Shown: positions 18,094-26,927, counted from the stretch's first letter. The stretch is 64,000 nt of DNA from Clostridium saccharoperbutylacetonicum N1-4(HMT) (GCF_000340885.1 NC_020291.1:462501-526500); one strand, 5' to 3'. Notes: generated by a model not told the origin, from the sequence alone. Made by a program: numbers and translations.

Positions 18094-19701
18094 ATGGGAT
18101 TTGGTTTAGAAAGTTTGGCAAGTGCTGTTATGGGAGCTGTAGCTGAAGTAGCTGAAGCGGGAATAAAGATAGCTACAGAAGTAGCTGATGTTATAGCAGC
18201 ACAAGCGGATATAGCGAATATTCTAGAAGATGGTCAGATTGATGAAGATGAACAGGATAGACTTTTAGATGACATAAATAAACTGATGGTTGGAGCATAT
18301 TTATTAGGCGTTGGTTCATATTTAGCAGGAGTTGGTTCTATAAAGTTTGGGAGTGAAAGTGGTAGTAGTAAAGATTGTTCAGTAAGCAGTTGGGATGAGG
18401 ATATTGATAGTTTACCTGAATATGATCCAATATCAGCTAGAATTACTGAAAATAAGGGAACAAGAGCTAAGAAAAAAGGTGTAAATGGGGAATACTTTGC
18501 AGGAAGAATTGATGAATTTGGGAATTTTATCCCAGATGATATACAAGGATTTACAAATATAGAAGTAAAAGAGGTTGATGAATCATCGCTTTCTCATAGA
18601 GCTTTGTGTGTGTTTGAAGGAATAGTAGGTCAGGCAGTAAATGATTTAAAGGACTTAAAGGAGGCAGTAATAGATCATCCATTTGATACAGCAATTAGTA
18701 CTATTAGACTTTTCGGTGATCCACAATATTCTGGACAAGCAGCAGTCGCTATAGGTACAGAAATTTATAAATCATATGAAGATCAGGTAGTAAATGGAAA
18801 TCAAAAATCTAAGGATCATTTTATTGGTCAAGCAATTTTTGAAATTGGAACTTTAGTAGCTGGTACAGCAGCAGGTAAGTTAGGTAAAATAAGTAAGGTG
18901 GGTGAAGGCGTTGAGGCGGCTAATGATATAAGTAAAGCAGGAAAGATGGGTAAAGTTGAAGAGGCTGTTGAGGGGGGAAGTAAAGCTGAATCTGAAATTT
19001 CTGGTGGAGTATGTTTTACAGAAGAGACGCTAGTTTTAACTAAAGATGGTCATAAACATATAAAAGATATTAAAATTGGTGATGAAGTTTACTCTCAGAA
19101 TCAATATACAGGGGAAAAGGGATTAAAAAAAGTTACAGATATATTTGTAAATGAAACAGATAGACTTGTTCGCATTACTATTAAGGAAACTGAAATAAAA
19201 GCTACACCAACTCATCCATTTTGGGTTGTTGATAAAGGATGGGTGGTAGCAGAAGAATTGGAAGTTGGAGATAATGTACAACTTTATTCTGGAGAGGTAA
19301 TTGAAATTACATCATTAAAATTTGAGTTGATAGGAGAATATATAAAAGTATATAATTTCGAAGTTGAAGAATGGCACACATATTATGTCTCAAATAGAGG
19401 GATTTTAGTGCATAACACGTGTAGTGAATATGTACCTAACAATCCAAAGTGGGTTGGAGCTGGCACAGATATGTGGACATGGGCAGAAGAAAATAATTAT
19501 AAACTAAGTTTTGGTGGTGGAACTGATATAGGTAAAATGTTTGTTAGCAATAGCGAAGGTGAAGTTATAGGAGAAATTCATAGTGGGCAACTCATTGACC
19601 GTGGTGTTAATGCTGGAAAAGAAGTTCAAATACACTTTGAATACTATTTTGAAGGAACTACAAAAACAGATGATTCTTTACATTTGTATTTTGAAGATTA
19701 A
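18094..19701 (+). CDS. Polymorphic toxin with Hint autoprocessing domain and variable C-terminal toxin
   Basis: 535 aa, no signal peptide. Residues 1-75 are Ala/Val-rich amphipathic helices ending in an EF-hand-like acidic loop (LEDGQIDEDEQDRLL) and a Gly-rich hydrophobic stretch. Residues ~75-300 are a conserved trafficking region. Residues 307-441 are a Hint (hedgehog/intein-type) domain: Cys307 in GVCFTEETLVL, THPFWVVD in the middle, and the C-terminal VHN at 439-441. The domain would cut itself to free the last ~93 residues. The toxin part (443-535: NNPKWVGAGTDMW, FGGGTDIGK) is not a family I recognise. ATG 18094 has GGAGGGG seven bases upstream. Bases ~18170-18960 are repeated almost identically at 22161-22945. 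This is the only intact toxin of this type in the window. Confidence 0.85.
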   Translation: MGFGLESLASAVMGAVAEVAEAGIKIATEVADVIAAQADIANILEDGQIDEDEQDRLLDDINKLMVGAYLLGVGSYLAGVGSIKFGSESGSSKDCSVSSWDEDIDSLPEYDPISARITENKGTRAKKKGVNGEYFAGRIDEFGNFIPDDIQGFTNIEVKEVDESSLSHRALCVFEGIVGQAVNDLKDLKEAVIDHPFDTAISTIRLFGDPQYSGQAAVAIGTEIYKSYEDQVVNGNQKSKDHFIGQAIFEIGTLVAGTAAGKLGKISKVGEGVEAANDISKAGKMGKVEEAVEGGSKAESEISGGVCFTEETLVLTKDGHKHIKDIKIGDEVYSQNQYTGEKGLKKVTDIFVNETDRLVRITIKETEIKATPTHPFWVVDKGWVVAEELEVGDNVQLYSGEVIEITSLKFELIGEYIKVYNFEVEEWHTYYVSNRGILVHNTCSEYVPNNPKWVGAGTDMWTWAEENNYKLSFGGGTDIGKMFVSNSEGEVIGEIHSGQLIDRGVNAGKEVQIHFEYYFEGTTKTDDSLHLYFED

Positions 19702-19717
19702 GAAAGGATTTATAAAA

Positions 19718-20290
19718 ATGAAAATATTAAAAGAGGAATTAGGATATGTCATCGAAAATTCACATGAAATAAAAAACAGTGAAGAAGTTGCAGATATATT
19801 AAGTTCATTTTTAGATGAAGATTCTTTACTGATTTTTAGTTGCGTTGATACTGAGTATTTTCTAAATAATTTGCAAAATGAAGATAAGAAGACACAAGAA
19901 TTTTATAGAAAATTAATAGAGTTCAATAAGCGTAGAGGGCATGAAATATTAAGGGATGATGATGAAGAAAGGGAAAAAACGAATTTTATCAAAGAAAGGA
20001 CGGTTTTTATAAATAATGAATCGAATTTGCCAGCACAATACCCTAGCGATAAAAGGAGAAGAACAATTTGGTATAAAACACTAAATAAATCCGAGATTAT
20101 TAAGGCAATAAATATTGACCAATTATTCAAATGTATTGTATTAAAGAGAGGTAAAGATTTTTACGAATATAGTTATGCTATAAAGCAGTATGAAACTGAA
20201 GAAGGAAAGAATTTATTTATTACTGAAAAGAAAGTAGGTAATTTTGAAAAATATGTTTATCCAATAATATGTAAGAAAAATATTTTATAG
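19718..20290 (+). CDS. Candidate immunity protein for the Hint toxin
   Basis: A 190-aa soluble, charged protein with no recognised family. It begins 16 bases after the toxin stop; AGAAAGGAT precedes ATG 19718. Longer in-frame starts would run through the toxin gene. The assignment as immunity is from position (toxin followed at once by a small unrelated gene), the standard layout of polymorphic toxin loci. Confidence 0.55.
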   Translation: MKILKEELGYVIENSHEIKNSEEVADILSSFLDEDSLLIFSCVDTEYFLNNLQNEDKKTQEFYRKLIEFNKRRGHEILRDDDEEREKTNFIKERTVFINNESNLPAQYPSDKRRRTIWYKTLNKSEIIKAINIDQLFKCIVLKRGKDFYEYSYAIKQYETEEGKNLFITEKKVGNFEKYVYPIICKKNIL

Positions 20291-20505
20291 AAAAACTGAC
20301 TTAATAAAATTAGAAATATTTACTACAAAAAAATTCTATGTAAATAATGAATTGGTAAAAATATTTAGTTAATTGAATTGTATATAATATAAGTGAATAC
20401 TTAATTCTAATTCTGTAGTAAGTTTGTAGTTTATTGTGTGAAAAAAATATGCTCTAAAAACAGTAAACAGCCATTAAAAAGAGGTGTGAATACCAGTTAC
20501 TATAG

Positions 20506-20612
20506 AAACATAAGGTATTCAGTAAAAGCTTCTTTTGATGTCTGATTCAAGCTAATAGCAAAATTCCAATGGATGCTGTAACGGTATCTGCTGGAATTTT
20601 TCTTTCTAAGGT
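20506..20612 (+). repeat. 107-bp intergenic repeat, copy 1, with hairpin
   Basis: Aligns without gaps to 21938-22044, with about a dozen substitutions. Both copies follow an immunity gene and precede a 5'-truncated toxin gene. Inside is a hairpin: AAAATTCCAA (20560-20569) with TGGAATTTT (20592-20600), plus an inner GATGC/GTATC pairing. The T-rich right arm could act as a terminator of the preceding gene. No gene is seen in the rest of 20291-20623. Confidence 0.7.
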
Positions 20613-20623
20613 CTTACTTTTGA

Positions 20624-21298
20624 AGTGATTATGCAGATGCAAATGATGATGGAGAAATTGATGATGAAGATGCAGAAGAAATCCTTGAAAATGCATATAA
20701 GTTGCTGGTTGGGGCTTTCATAACTAAATTTGGAAGTGATTCATCAGGCAGTGATGATTGTTCTGTGAGCAGTTGGGATGGCTTTAAGAATTATGTTGAA
20801 GATAAAGCATCAGATGCATATAATGCTATCTTTAAAATTACTAATGTTGAAAAAGGTATTATGAATGAATCTGTAGAACATGGACAATTCTTTAATAAAG
20901 AAGGGGATATGATAGGAGATACTATAGTTGGAAATAAAAATTCAATAGATGTAAGTTCTTATCAAGATATAGCAAAGGATTCTATTTTTACTCATAATCA
21001 TCCAACAGGTAGACAGTTTAGTTTGGAAGATATTCAAACTGCTACTGGATTTGATATGGCTGAAATAAGAGCCGTAACACCAGATGGAAAGGTATATAGG
21101 ATGATACGTGGAAGTGAAGGGTGGAAAGTTACAGACCCACAATCTATAGCAATGGCACAAACAATGGCACAAACTGAGCTAAGAAGTGACCCAGTGGCTA
21201 TGCAATTCTTTAAAGAAGGCAATCAGGATGCAGTTTGGAATATGATGTTTGAAAAAATTGCAAAAACTATTGGTGGAGAATATAAAGTTACAAATTAG
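20624..21298 (+). pseudogene. 5'-truncated polymorphic toxin with HNHP motif
   Basis: The frame is open from a TGA at 20621 to 21298, but has no ATG near its start. It begins inside the conserved N-region (DANDDGEIDDEDAEEI, the acidic EF-hand-like loop also in the Hint toxin; then CSVSSWD) and jumps directly to a toxin domain, without the ~220-aa trafficking region or Hint. The toxin part contains FTHNHPTGRQFSLEDI and EIRAVTPDGKVYRM. The HNHP(T/S)G core resembles JAB/RadC-type metal sites and C-terminal domains of some phage head and toxin proteins. A TTG at 20702 could start a short product. The 5' truncation suggests a silent cassette; the toxin domain itself looks intact. Confidence 0.6.
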
Positions 21299-21308
21299 GA
21301 GGAATAAA

Positions 21309-21791
21309 ATGGATAAAAATTTTTTATATAAAAAAGCGTATCCTTTAGGAGTTATAGACGATACTGAGGAAGATGAACTTTCTTCTTGGTTTCTTGATGA
21401 TTCAAGGGATGTACTTGAAAAGAAATTTCGAGAATGTGATTTTAATGATTTAATTATAGAATTAATAGATATTTTCAGAGGGGGAAGTCCTAACTATATA
21501 CAGTTATCAATATTATTTGGTTTTGAAAGTACAGAAGAAATAAGTTTTAACAATACTACAAAAATTAGTTTTTACAAAATAAAGCGAAGTGATATAGATA
21601 AGATTGAAATGGATATAAAGAAGTTAAGCATTGATAAATCATTAGTACTTGATAAATTATATTTATATGTTAATAATTTATCTTCAATAGAAAAATTTAC
21701 AAGGAAAATGGATAGTGTATGCTATGAAAAGAATCAAGGAATTATCATTCACGAAAATAAGTGTGATATAGTAATTCTTGAAGGAAAGTAA
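21309..21791 (+). CDS. Candidate immunity protein for the HNHP toxin
   Basis: A 160-aa soluble acidic protein with no recognised family. ATG 21309 follows AGGAGG (21298-21302), which overlaps the toxin stop, so the pair was translationally linked. The gene is intact although its toxin lacks a 5' end. If it still has a promoter, it would give protection without toxin production. Confidence 0.55.
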   Translation: MDKNFLYKKAYPLGVIDDTEEDELSSWFLDDSRDVLEKKFRECDFNDLIIELIDIFRGGSPNYIQLSILFGFESTEEISFNNTTKISFYKIKRSDIDKIEMDIKKLSIDKSLVLDKLYLYVNNLSSIEKFTRKMDSVCYEKNQGIIIHENKCDIVILEGK

Positions 21792-21937
21792 AGATTGAGC
21801 TTTATATAGGACTGCTATGCTATATGGTAACCAAGAAAAATGAAACTAAAAGAATTATGTTTCTATTCTTTGTTAATTTAACTGTAAAACTTAGGTTTTT
21901 CACTACAAAAAGCTTAAAATTATTATATACTTAGAAA

Positions 21938-22044
21938 AAACATAAGGTATACTGTAAAAGCTTCATTTGATGTCTGATACAAGCTGATAACAAAATTCCA
22001 ATGGATACTGTAAAGGTATCTGTTGGAATTTTTCTATCTAAGGT
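21938..22044 (+). repeat. 107-bp intergenic repeat, copy 2, with perfect hairpin
   Basis: Gapless match to 20506-20612. AAAATTCCAA (21992-22001) pairs perfectly with TTGGAATTTT (22023-22032), and GATAC with GTATC inside; several differences from copy 1 keep the pairing or turn it into G-U. The rest of 21792-22157 shows no gene; the truncated toxin copy begins at about 22158. Confidence 0.75.
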
Positions 22045-22157
22045 TTAACGTTGGATACAATAGGAGATAGCTTGGTAGACGGTAATTAAGGATGCCTTGA
22101 AACCTTTCAGGGTATACGAATAACAAATAAAAGAGCCTGTGTGGTTTTATCCGATTT

Positions 22158-23348
22158 TCAGAAGTAGCGGATGTTATTTCAGCACAAGCGGATATAGCAA
22201 ATATTCTAGAAGATGGTCAGATTGATGAAGATGAACAAGAGAGATTTTTAGATGACATACATAAACTGATGGTTGGAGCATATTTAGTAGGAGTTGGTTC
22301 TATAAAATTTGGGAGTGAAAGTGGTAGTAGTAGTGAAGATTGTTCAGTAAGCAGTTGGGATGAGGATATTGATAGTTTACCAGAATATGATCTAATATCA
22401 GCTAGAATTACTGAGAATAAGGGAACAAGAGCTAAGAAAAAAGGTGTAAATGGGGAATACTTTGCAGGAAGAATTGACGGATTTGGGAATTTTATCCCAG
22501 ATGATATACAAGGATTTACAAATATAGAAGTAAAAGAGGTTGATGAATCATCGCTTTCTCATAGAGCTTTGTGTGTGTTTGAAGGAATAGTAGGTCAGGC
22601 AGTAAATGATTTAAAGGACTTAAAGGAGGCAGTAATAGATCATCCATTTGATACAGCAATTAGTACTATTAGACTTTTCGGTGATCCACAATATTCTGGA
22701 CAAGCAGTAGTTGCTATAGGTAAAGAAATTTATAAATCATATGAAGATCAGGTAGTAAATGGAAATCAAAGATCTAAGGATAATTTTATTGGTCAAGCAA
22801 TTTTTGAAATTGGAACTTTAGTAGCTGGTACAGCAGCTGGTAAGTTAGGTAAAATAAGTAAGGTGGGTGAAGGCGTTGAGGCGGCTGATGATATAAGTAA
22901 AGCAGGAAAGATGGGTAAAGTTGAAGAGGCTGTTGAGGGGGCAGGAAAAGCTAGAAATGTTGAAGAAAGTTCTGCATCTGACTCATATTTGTATCAAAAA
23001 TATAAAGAATCATTGGTGAAAGATGATGTATTGAATAATTCTGAGGAAATTATAAAAGGCGCTAAATTAGGCGACAAAAAATTAATTGCTGAATTAACTA
23101 AGGATGGAAGCAATATTGAAGATTGGTCTAAAATGGAGTCAAAATATTCATATACAAATTAGTATGGAACAGGAAAGATACATTATTATATGAATGTTAA
23201 AACTGGGAAAGTTAGTTATTATGATGCTAAGATGAAAATATCTGCACCAAAAGCAATAAGAGATAAATTAAAGTATACCAAAACAGATAAGGATGGTTTT
23301 TGGATTATAGATTTGGACGAAAATTTAATTCCGATAGGAGTGAGATAA
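22158..23348 (+). pseudogene. Second toxin copy: 5'-truncated and with an in-frame TAG
   Basis: From codon SEVADVISAQADIANIL at 22158 the sequence is nearly identical to the Hint toxin (18170 on), but the first ~24 residues are gone and no start codon with a ribosome site replaces them; ATG 22269 could restart. The shared part ends at KMGKVEEAVEGAGKA; there is no Hint domain, and a different toxin follows. A TAG at 23160-23162 interrupts it, yet the frame then stays open for 61 more codons (YGTGKIHYYMNVKTGKVSYYD) up to TAA 23346-23348. That stop overlaps the next gene as TAATG. The last part (W-S-K-M-x-S, HYYMNVKTG) looks like a small nuclease-type toxin seen at the ends of polymorphic toxins. 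The TAG is therefore probably a disabling mutation. Confidence 0.7.
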
Positions 23349-23974
23349 TGATTTTAAAATCTAAAAGAAGCATAGAAAAAGAAGGAATAAGCGTTAATCA
23401 GTTATATCCTGTTGTTGAATGCGAAGAGAATATTCAAACTGGAATAATGAAATTTAGAATTTATGATGATTGTAGAAGTTTGTCATGGAAAACAATTGAT
23501 AACTTTTCTACTGAAAGTGTTTTATTGGAAAATTACAGTAAAGATATAGATGCAGATACTATACATTATATGTATAATAGCTTAGATAAAGAATTTTTTT
23601 ATCGATTTTATCTTGAAAATGAAGATTCAAGAATTGCTATAGCTCAGTTAGAAAAAGTAATGGTAGATATTATTTCAGATGAATTATCAATAGAAGATAT
23701 TATGATTAATATTAATGAATTAGGATTTAATAATGAAAATATCGAGATGCAATTAAAAGCGTTTTTTAAAGAAGCTTCAAAACAAGATATTATCAAATTT
23801 TCAAATAATATGTACAATAAAGTAATGGATGTTAATAAGTACTTATTAGAGGTAATAGTTGACAATATAATGTTGTATAAAGAACCAGAAGTTGAAAATT
23901 TATTAATGGAAATATATATGAATGCATCTTGTAGTAAAGAGATACAAAATACTATAGATAATTACTGGAGTTAA
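23348..23974 (+). CDS. Candidate immunity protein for the TAG-interrupted toxin
   Basis: A 208-aa acidic soluble protein with no recognised family. ATG 23348 overlaps the ancestral stop of the toxin (TAATG) and has AGGAG seven bases upstream; an upstream in-frame TTG lies inside the toxin. Close coupling to a broken toxin, with an intact frame of its own, is typical of a retained immunity gene. A terminator follows. Confidence 0.55.
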   Translation: MILKSKRSIEKEGISVNQLYPVVECEENIQTGIMKFRIYDDCRSLSWKTIDNFSTESVLLENYSKDIDADTIHYMYNSLDKEFFYRFYLENEDSRIAIAQLEKVMVDIISDELSIEDIMININELGFNNENIEMQLKAFFKEASKQDIIKFSNNMYNKVMDVNKYLLEVIVDNIMLYKEPEVENLLMEIYMNASCSKEIQNTIDNYWS

Positions 23975-23977
23975 ATG

Positions 23978-24030
23978 ATATTCAATGTAATATTTGTTAT
24001 ATGAATGTTACATTGAATATGTTTTACTCA
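23978..24030 (+). terminator. Perfect inverted repeat after an immunity gene
   Basis: ATATTCAATGTAA (23978-23990) and TTACATTGAATAT (24008-24020) form a 13-bp stem followed by GTTTTACTC. It is a probable terminator. The 200 bases from here to the insertion element hold no gene that I can support. Confidence 0.65.
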
Positions 24031-24268
24031 CTCCATAAAAATATTATAATTCACTACAAAACTATGTTTTATACAACTAATAAGATGAGTATTAAATAAA
24101 TATATATAAATATAGGTTTTGTAATAATTAAAATTTGACTGCAAGTAATAATAATGCAGTAAGCAGTAACAAAAGTGAAAATCAAATATATATTATAGCA
24201 ATAAAGAAGGCTAACGCTGATAAAATGGTTGAAGTTGTCAACTAAAAGTAGACAGAAAAAAGGCATGT

Positions 24269-25072
24269 TTAACCAAACCCTTGTTCAATCTTAAATTGAA
24301 CAGGGGTTTTATACTTTAGACTATAAGCTGGTCGTTCAAAATTGTAGTAGTTTATATACTTATCAATAAATTCATAAATATTATCTTCTTCCCAATATCT
24401 AAAATCAGTTATCATTTCTGCTTTGATCCAACCGTTAATTGATTCAATAATAGGATTATCAGTAGGCGTTCCTGCTCGCGACATTGAGCGAATTATGTTA
24501 TAATCTTTATGAGCTTCACGAAATGCTCTTGAGGAATAAACAGTACCCTGATCAGTGTGCAAAATTGTTTGGGTTGTTTGTTTCTCAATTTTTTTCTTTA
24601 GTTGTTCCAAGCAATTAAAGTATGGCTTTCTGTCACCAACTTTTTTAGAAAGATCATATGCTATAATTTCATTATTAAAAGTATCAAGCATATATGTCCA
24701 TTCATAATTTTGTCCTCTATGTTTTATACATGTCATATCGGAAACTACTAATTCAAGCGGCTTAACTGCATTCCATTTTCCATTAATAATATTAGGATAA
24801 AAAACATGTTCATCTCCGTGTTTACGATATTTACGACGACGTGCTTTAGATTTGATTCCTGAATATTTACAACATTTGTGCGCAAGATTATCTGAAAATA
24901 TCAAATCCGTTTCACGGCGAACGATAGTAGCCAACCTATGATATCCATATGATTTATACTTTTCATGAGCTATTTTTAGCAATTCAGTTAATGTCTGTCT
25001 AACTTTTTGATGCCTATTTAAGTGATTTTTTCTTGATAACCATTTATAATAACTAGAACGATTCACACTCAT
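24269..25072 (-). CDS. IS3-family transposase OrfB (DDE integrase core)
   Basis: 267 aa from ATG 25072. The catalytic triad is present with the family spacing: Asp112 (VVSDMTCI), Asp174 (LHTDQG) and Glu210 (NPIIES), 35 residues between the last two. An HTH_21-type N-terminus (YHRLATIVRRE) precedes the core. OrfB is open further upstream in the -1 frame relative to OrfA (the frame reads SERSWCKQGICYYKRCEFE before the ATG), so the active enzyme is expected as an OrfAB fusion made by ribosomal frameshifting. The frame is intact, so the element may still move. Confidence 0.92.
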   Translation of the reverse strand: MSVNRSSYYKWLSRKNHLNRHQKVRQTLTELLKIAHEKYKSYGYHRLATIVRRETDLIFSDNLAHKCCKYSGIKSKARRRKYRKHGDEHVFYPNIINGKWNAVKPLELVVSDMTCIKHRGQNYEWTYMLDTFNNEIIAYDLSKKVGDRKPYFNCLEQLKKKIEKQTTQTILHTDQGTVYSSRAFREAHKDYNIIRSMSRAGTPTDNPIIESINGWIKAEMITDFRYWEEDNIYEFIDKYINYYNFERPAYSLKYKTPVQFKIEQGFG

Positions 25073-25119
25073 TAATTCACATAAAAACTTTATTGGATAT
25101 TTTTCTCTTAACGAATCAA

Positions 25120-25497
25120 TTATTTCAAACTCACATCTTTTGTAATAACAAATTCCTTGTTTGCACCAGCTCCTTTCACTAAGTAACCTTTTTTTAATCG
25201 TTCAATTTCGACCTCCTGTTTAGCTACTATCAAGCGTAGCCGATCAACTTCACTTAACGTTTTACTAGTATGAATTGCAGCATAATGGTTATCTTTTTTC
25301 TTATTATTTACTAATCCCTGTTCACCTTCATCTAGATATTTTTGAATCCAAATATACAACATACCACCTGAAATATTTTCTTCCTTTGCTAAAGCTATTC
25401 TTCCAATACCTTCATTTAAATAACGTTTCACAATTCTGAGCTTATCTTCTTTGTCCCATTTGCGATTAGACCCACCTTTTGGTATTCCTATTCCCAT
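25120..25497 (-). CDS. IS3-family transposase OrfA (HTH DNA-binding protein)
   Basis: 125 aa with a helix-turn-helix (W-D-K-E-D-K-L-R-I-V-K-R-Y then GRIALAKEENIS) and a C-terminal leucine-zipper-like helix (LSEVDRLRLIVAKQEVEIER). Near its end the minus strand carries A7G (plus-strand 25188-25195), a slippery run where a -1 slip joins this frame to OrfB. The ATG at 25497 has an AGAGGATG ribosome site upstream. Confidence 0.9.
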   Translation of the reverse strand: MGIGIPKGGSNRKWDKEDKLRIVKRYLNEGIGRIALAKEENISGGMLYIWIQKYLDEGEQGLVNNKKKDNHYAAIHTSKTLSEVDRLRLIVAKQEVEIERLKKGYLVKGAGANKEFVITKDVSLK

Positions 25498-25577
25498 TTA
25501 ATCACATCCTCTTATTTTTTATTATAACAAAAAAGTAGACATACTTTTTTAATGTCTACTTTCATCTTACAACTTCA

Positions 25578-26560
25578 CCTTTACGCAGAATGCAGGAAGT
25601 GGACAAAAAATAAATAAACCTTTATTTCAGTATAAGGAAACCGATTGAAATTTCTTAAAGAGAATTGCCAGTGAATTAAATTCAGAATTATATTGCGATA
25701 TAATAAATTCTAATTATTTGTTTAATTTTGGAATAGCTTATAATAAAAATTATGAAATAGACGATAATTTAGAGTACAGTGCTTTTAAAGATATAAGAAG
25801 TTTTTATAAAGCTGGAGGAAAAAATGCAGGATATGCTGATACAGATTTTTTCTATTATGAGGTAGAGAGAAAGGACGTCTTTGAAATAAATGCAGAAATT
25901 AAATATAAACAGAAGAATCTATATGTAAGAGAATATGAAGCTTATAAAAATAATGAAGAAATATTTTATAAGTACAAGCTATGTGTGAAAAAGGGAAAAT
26001 GGCAAGGGGAAATTAAAAATAAAGCCTTAAAAGGAGTACCCCTTGAAGGAAAAGTAATAGCAGTCCAAAAGGAACAGGTGAAGCTTCATTTAAATATAGA
26101 TGAAAAGCAGGAAGAAAGCACTGCTTATTGGTTTAATTATAGACCACCATCAGTAAACATAATGTATTCAATGCCATTAGTAGGAGAAAGCGTAAAACTT
26201 TATTTTCCAAATCAAAACAGTGATATTCCGATTGTTACAGGGTGCATTAGGAAAAATGGAGAAACTTGTGCACAAACAGCAGATTCAGCAAATAGATATC
26301 TTCAAACAGAACATGGCAACGAAATAGCTATGTTACCAGAGAGTTTAAGTATAAAAGCTGGAAAAAGAAAAACTTTAAGTATAACCTTTAATGATAAGAC
26401 AGGGGTTCATCTTAAAAGTCACAAAGGGTTAAAGTTAAATGCAGATGAAGAAATAATAATAAAAACTCGTAAGAGAGTAAAAATAAAAGCTCATAGTCAA
26501 CTCGTACTGATTAAAAGGAATAAATCCCATGGGGTCTTAATAGATGGGGATATAAACATA
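25578..26560 (+). pseudogene. VgrG copy 4, 3' fragment with a stop codon
   Basis: Nearly identical to bases ~10520-11505 of VgrG copy 2. The 5' third is missing at the insertion-sequence junction. The hallmark QYKETDW is destroyed because its Trp codon is TGA (about 25646). The 3' end breaks off at ...DGDINIK and runs out of frame into a toxin module. The open part after 25718 still encodes ~285 residues, but this cannot form a normal spike. Confidence 0.85.
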
Positions 26561-26564
26561 AAAT

Positions 26565-26927
26565 GTAGAGAAAAATGTAGTAAAAACAATTGTTAAGAAA
26601 GCAGAAGAGAAAGTAGTACAAGAGACAGAAAAGAAAGTAGCAGAAAAAGTAATTGAGGGGGGAAGTAAAGCTGCAGACTATAAATTCCCTAAATCTAATA
26701 ATGACATGAAGAAAATATTTGGAGTAAATGATAAGACATTTCACAAGGAAATTAAACCTGAAATAATAAAGCAGATAAATAAAGACCCAGTGTATAGTAA
26801 AGAGTTTAAAAAGATGGGTAATAATCCCGATATCGGAGTAGATGGTTCTGGCAATATAGTTCTTAAAGATGTGAGGACAGGAAAAACCTTGCAAACTAAT
26901 TGGTCGTTTGAAAGTTTTATACCATAA
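26565..26927 (+). pseudogene. Orphan toxin C-terminal module E
   Basis: Open from GTA 26565 to TAA 26925-26927 without a good start (ATG 26706 is internal). It begins with a Lys/Glu-rich helical linker (ETEKKVAEKVIEGGSKA) and continues into a ~85-aa domain (KFPKSNNDMKKIF; then NPDIGVDGSGNIVLKD and TGKTLQTNW). The NPDIG...GNIVLK...TGK pattern is common at C-termini of polymorphic toxins; the activity is unknown to me. Upstream it is joined out of frame to a VgrG fragment, so it looks like a silent cassette. Confidence 0.6.

Larger units (their letters stand above)
24230..25577 (-). mobile_element. IS3-family insertion sequence (about 1.35 kb)
   Basis: Contains the two overlapping transposase frames described below. 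The ends carry inverted repeats: TGAAGTTGT (24230-24238) against ACAACTTCA (25569-25577), and AAAGTAGACA (24245-24254) against TGTCTACTTT (25552-25561), with imperfect pairing continuing inward. The outermost match could be chance, in which case the element is ~30 bp shorter. The right flank is VgrG sequence (matching copy 2 from about base 10520), but the left flank is not the corresponding upstream VgrG sequence, and no clear 3-bp target duplication is seen. The element therefore probably sits at a deletion or recombination junction. Confidence 0.8.

Noticed and set aside
24150..24243. Open stretch reading SENQIYIIAIKKANADKMVEVVN just left of the insertion element
   Set aside because: Could be another toxin tail, but it overlaps the possible left inverted repeat and has no start or recognisable domain.
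26511..26894. 127-codon minus-strand ORF opposite toxin module E
   Set aside because: Phe/Tyr/Cys/Leu-rich translation typical of the antisense of Lys/Glu-rich coding DNA; the plus strand has clear homology.
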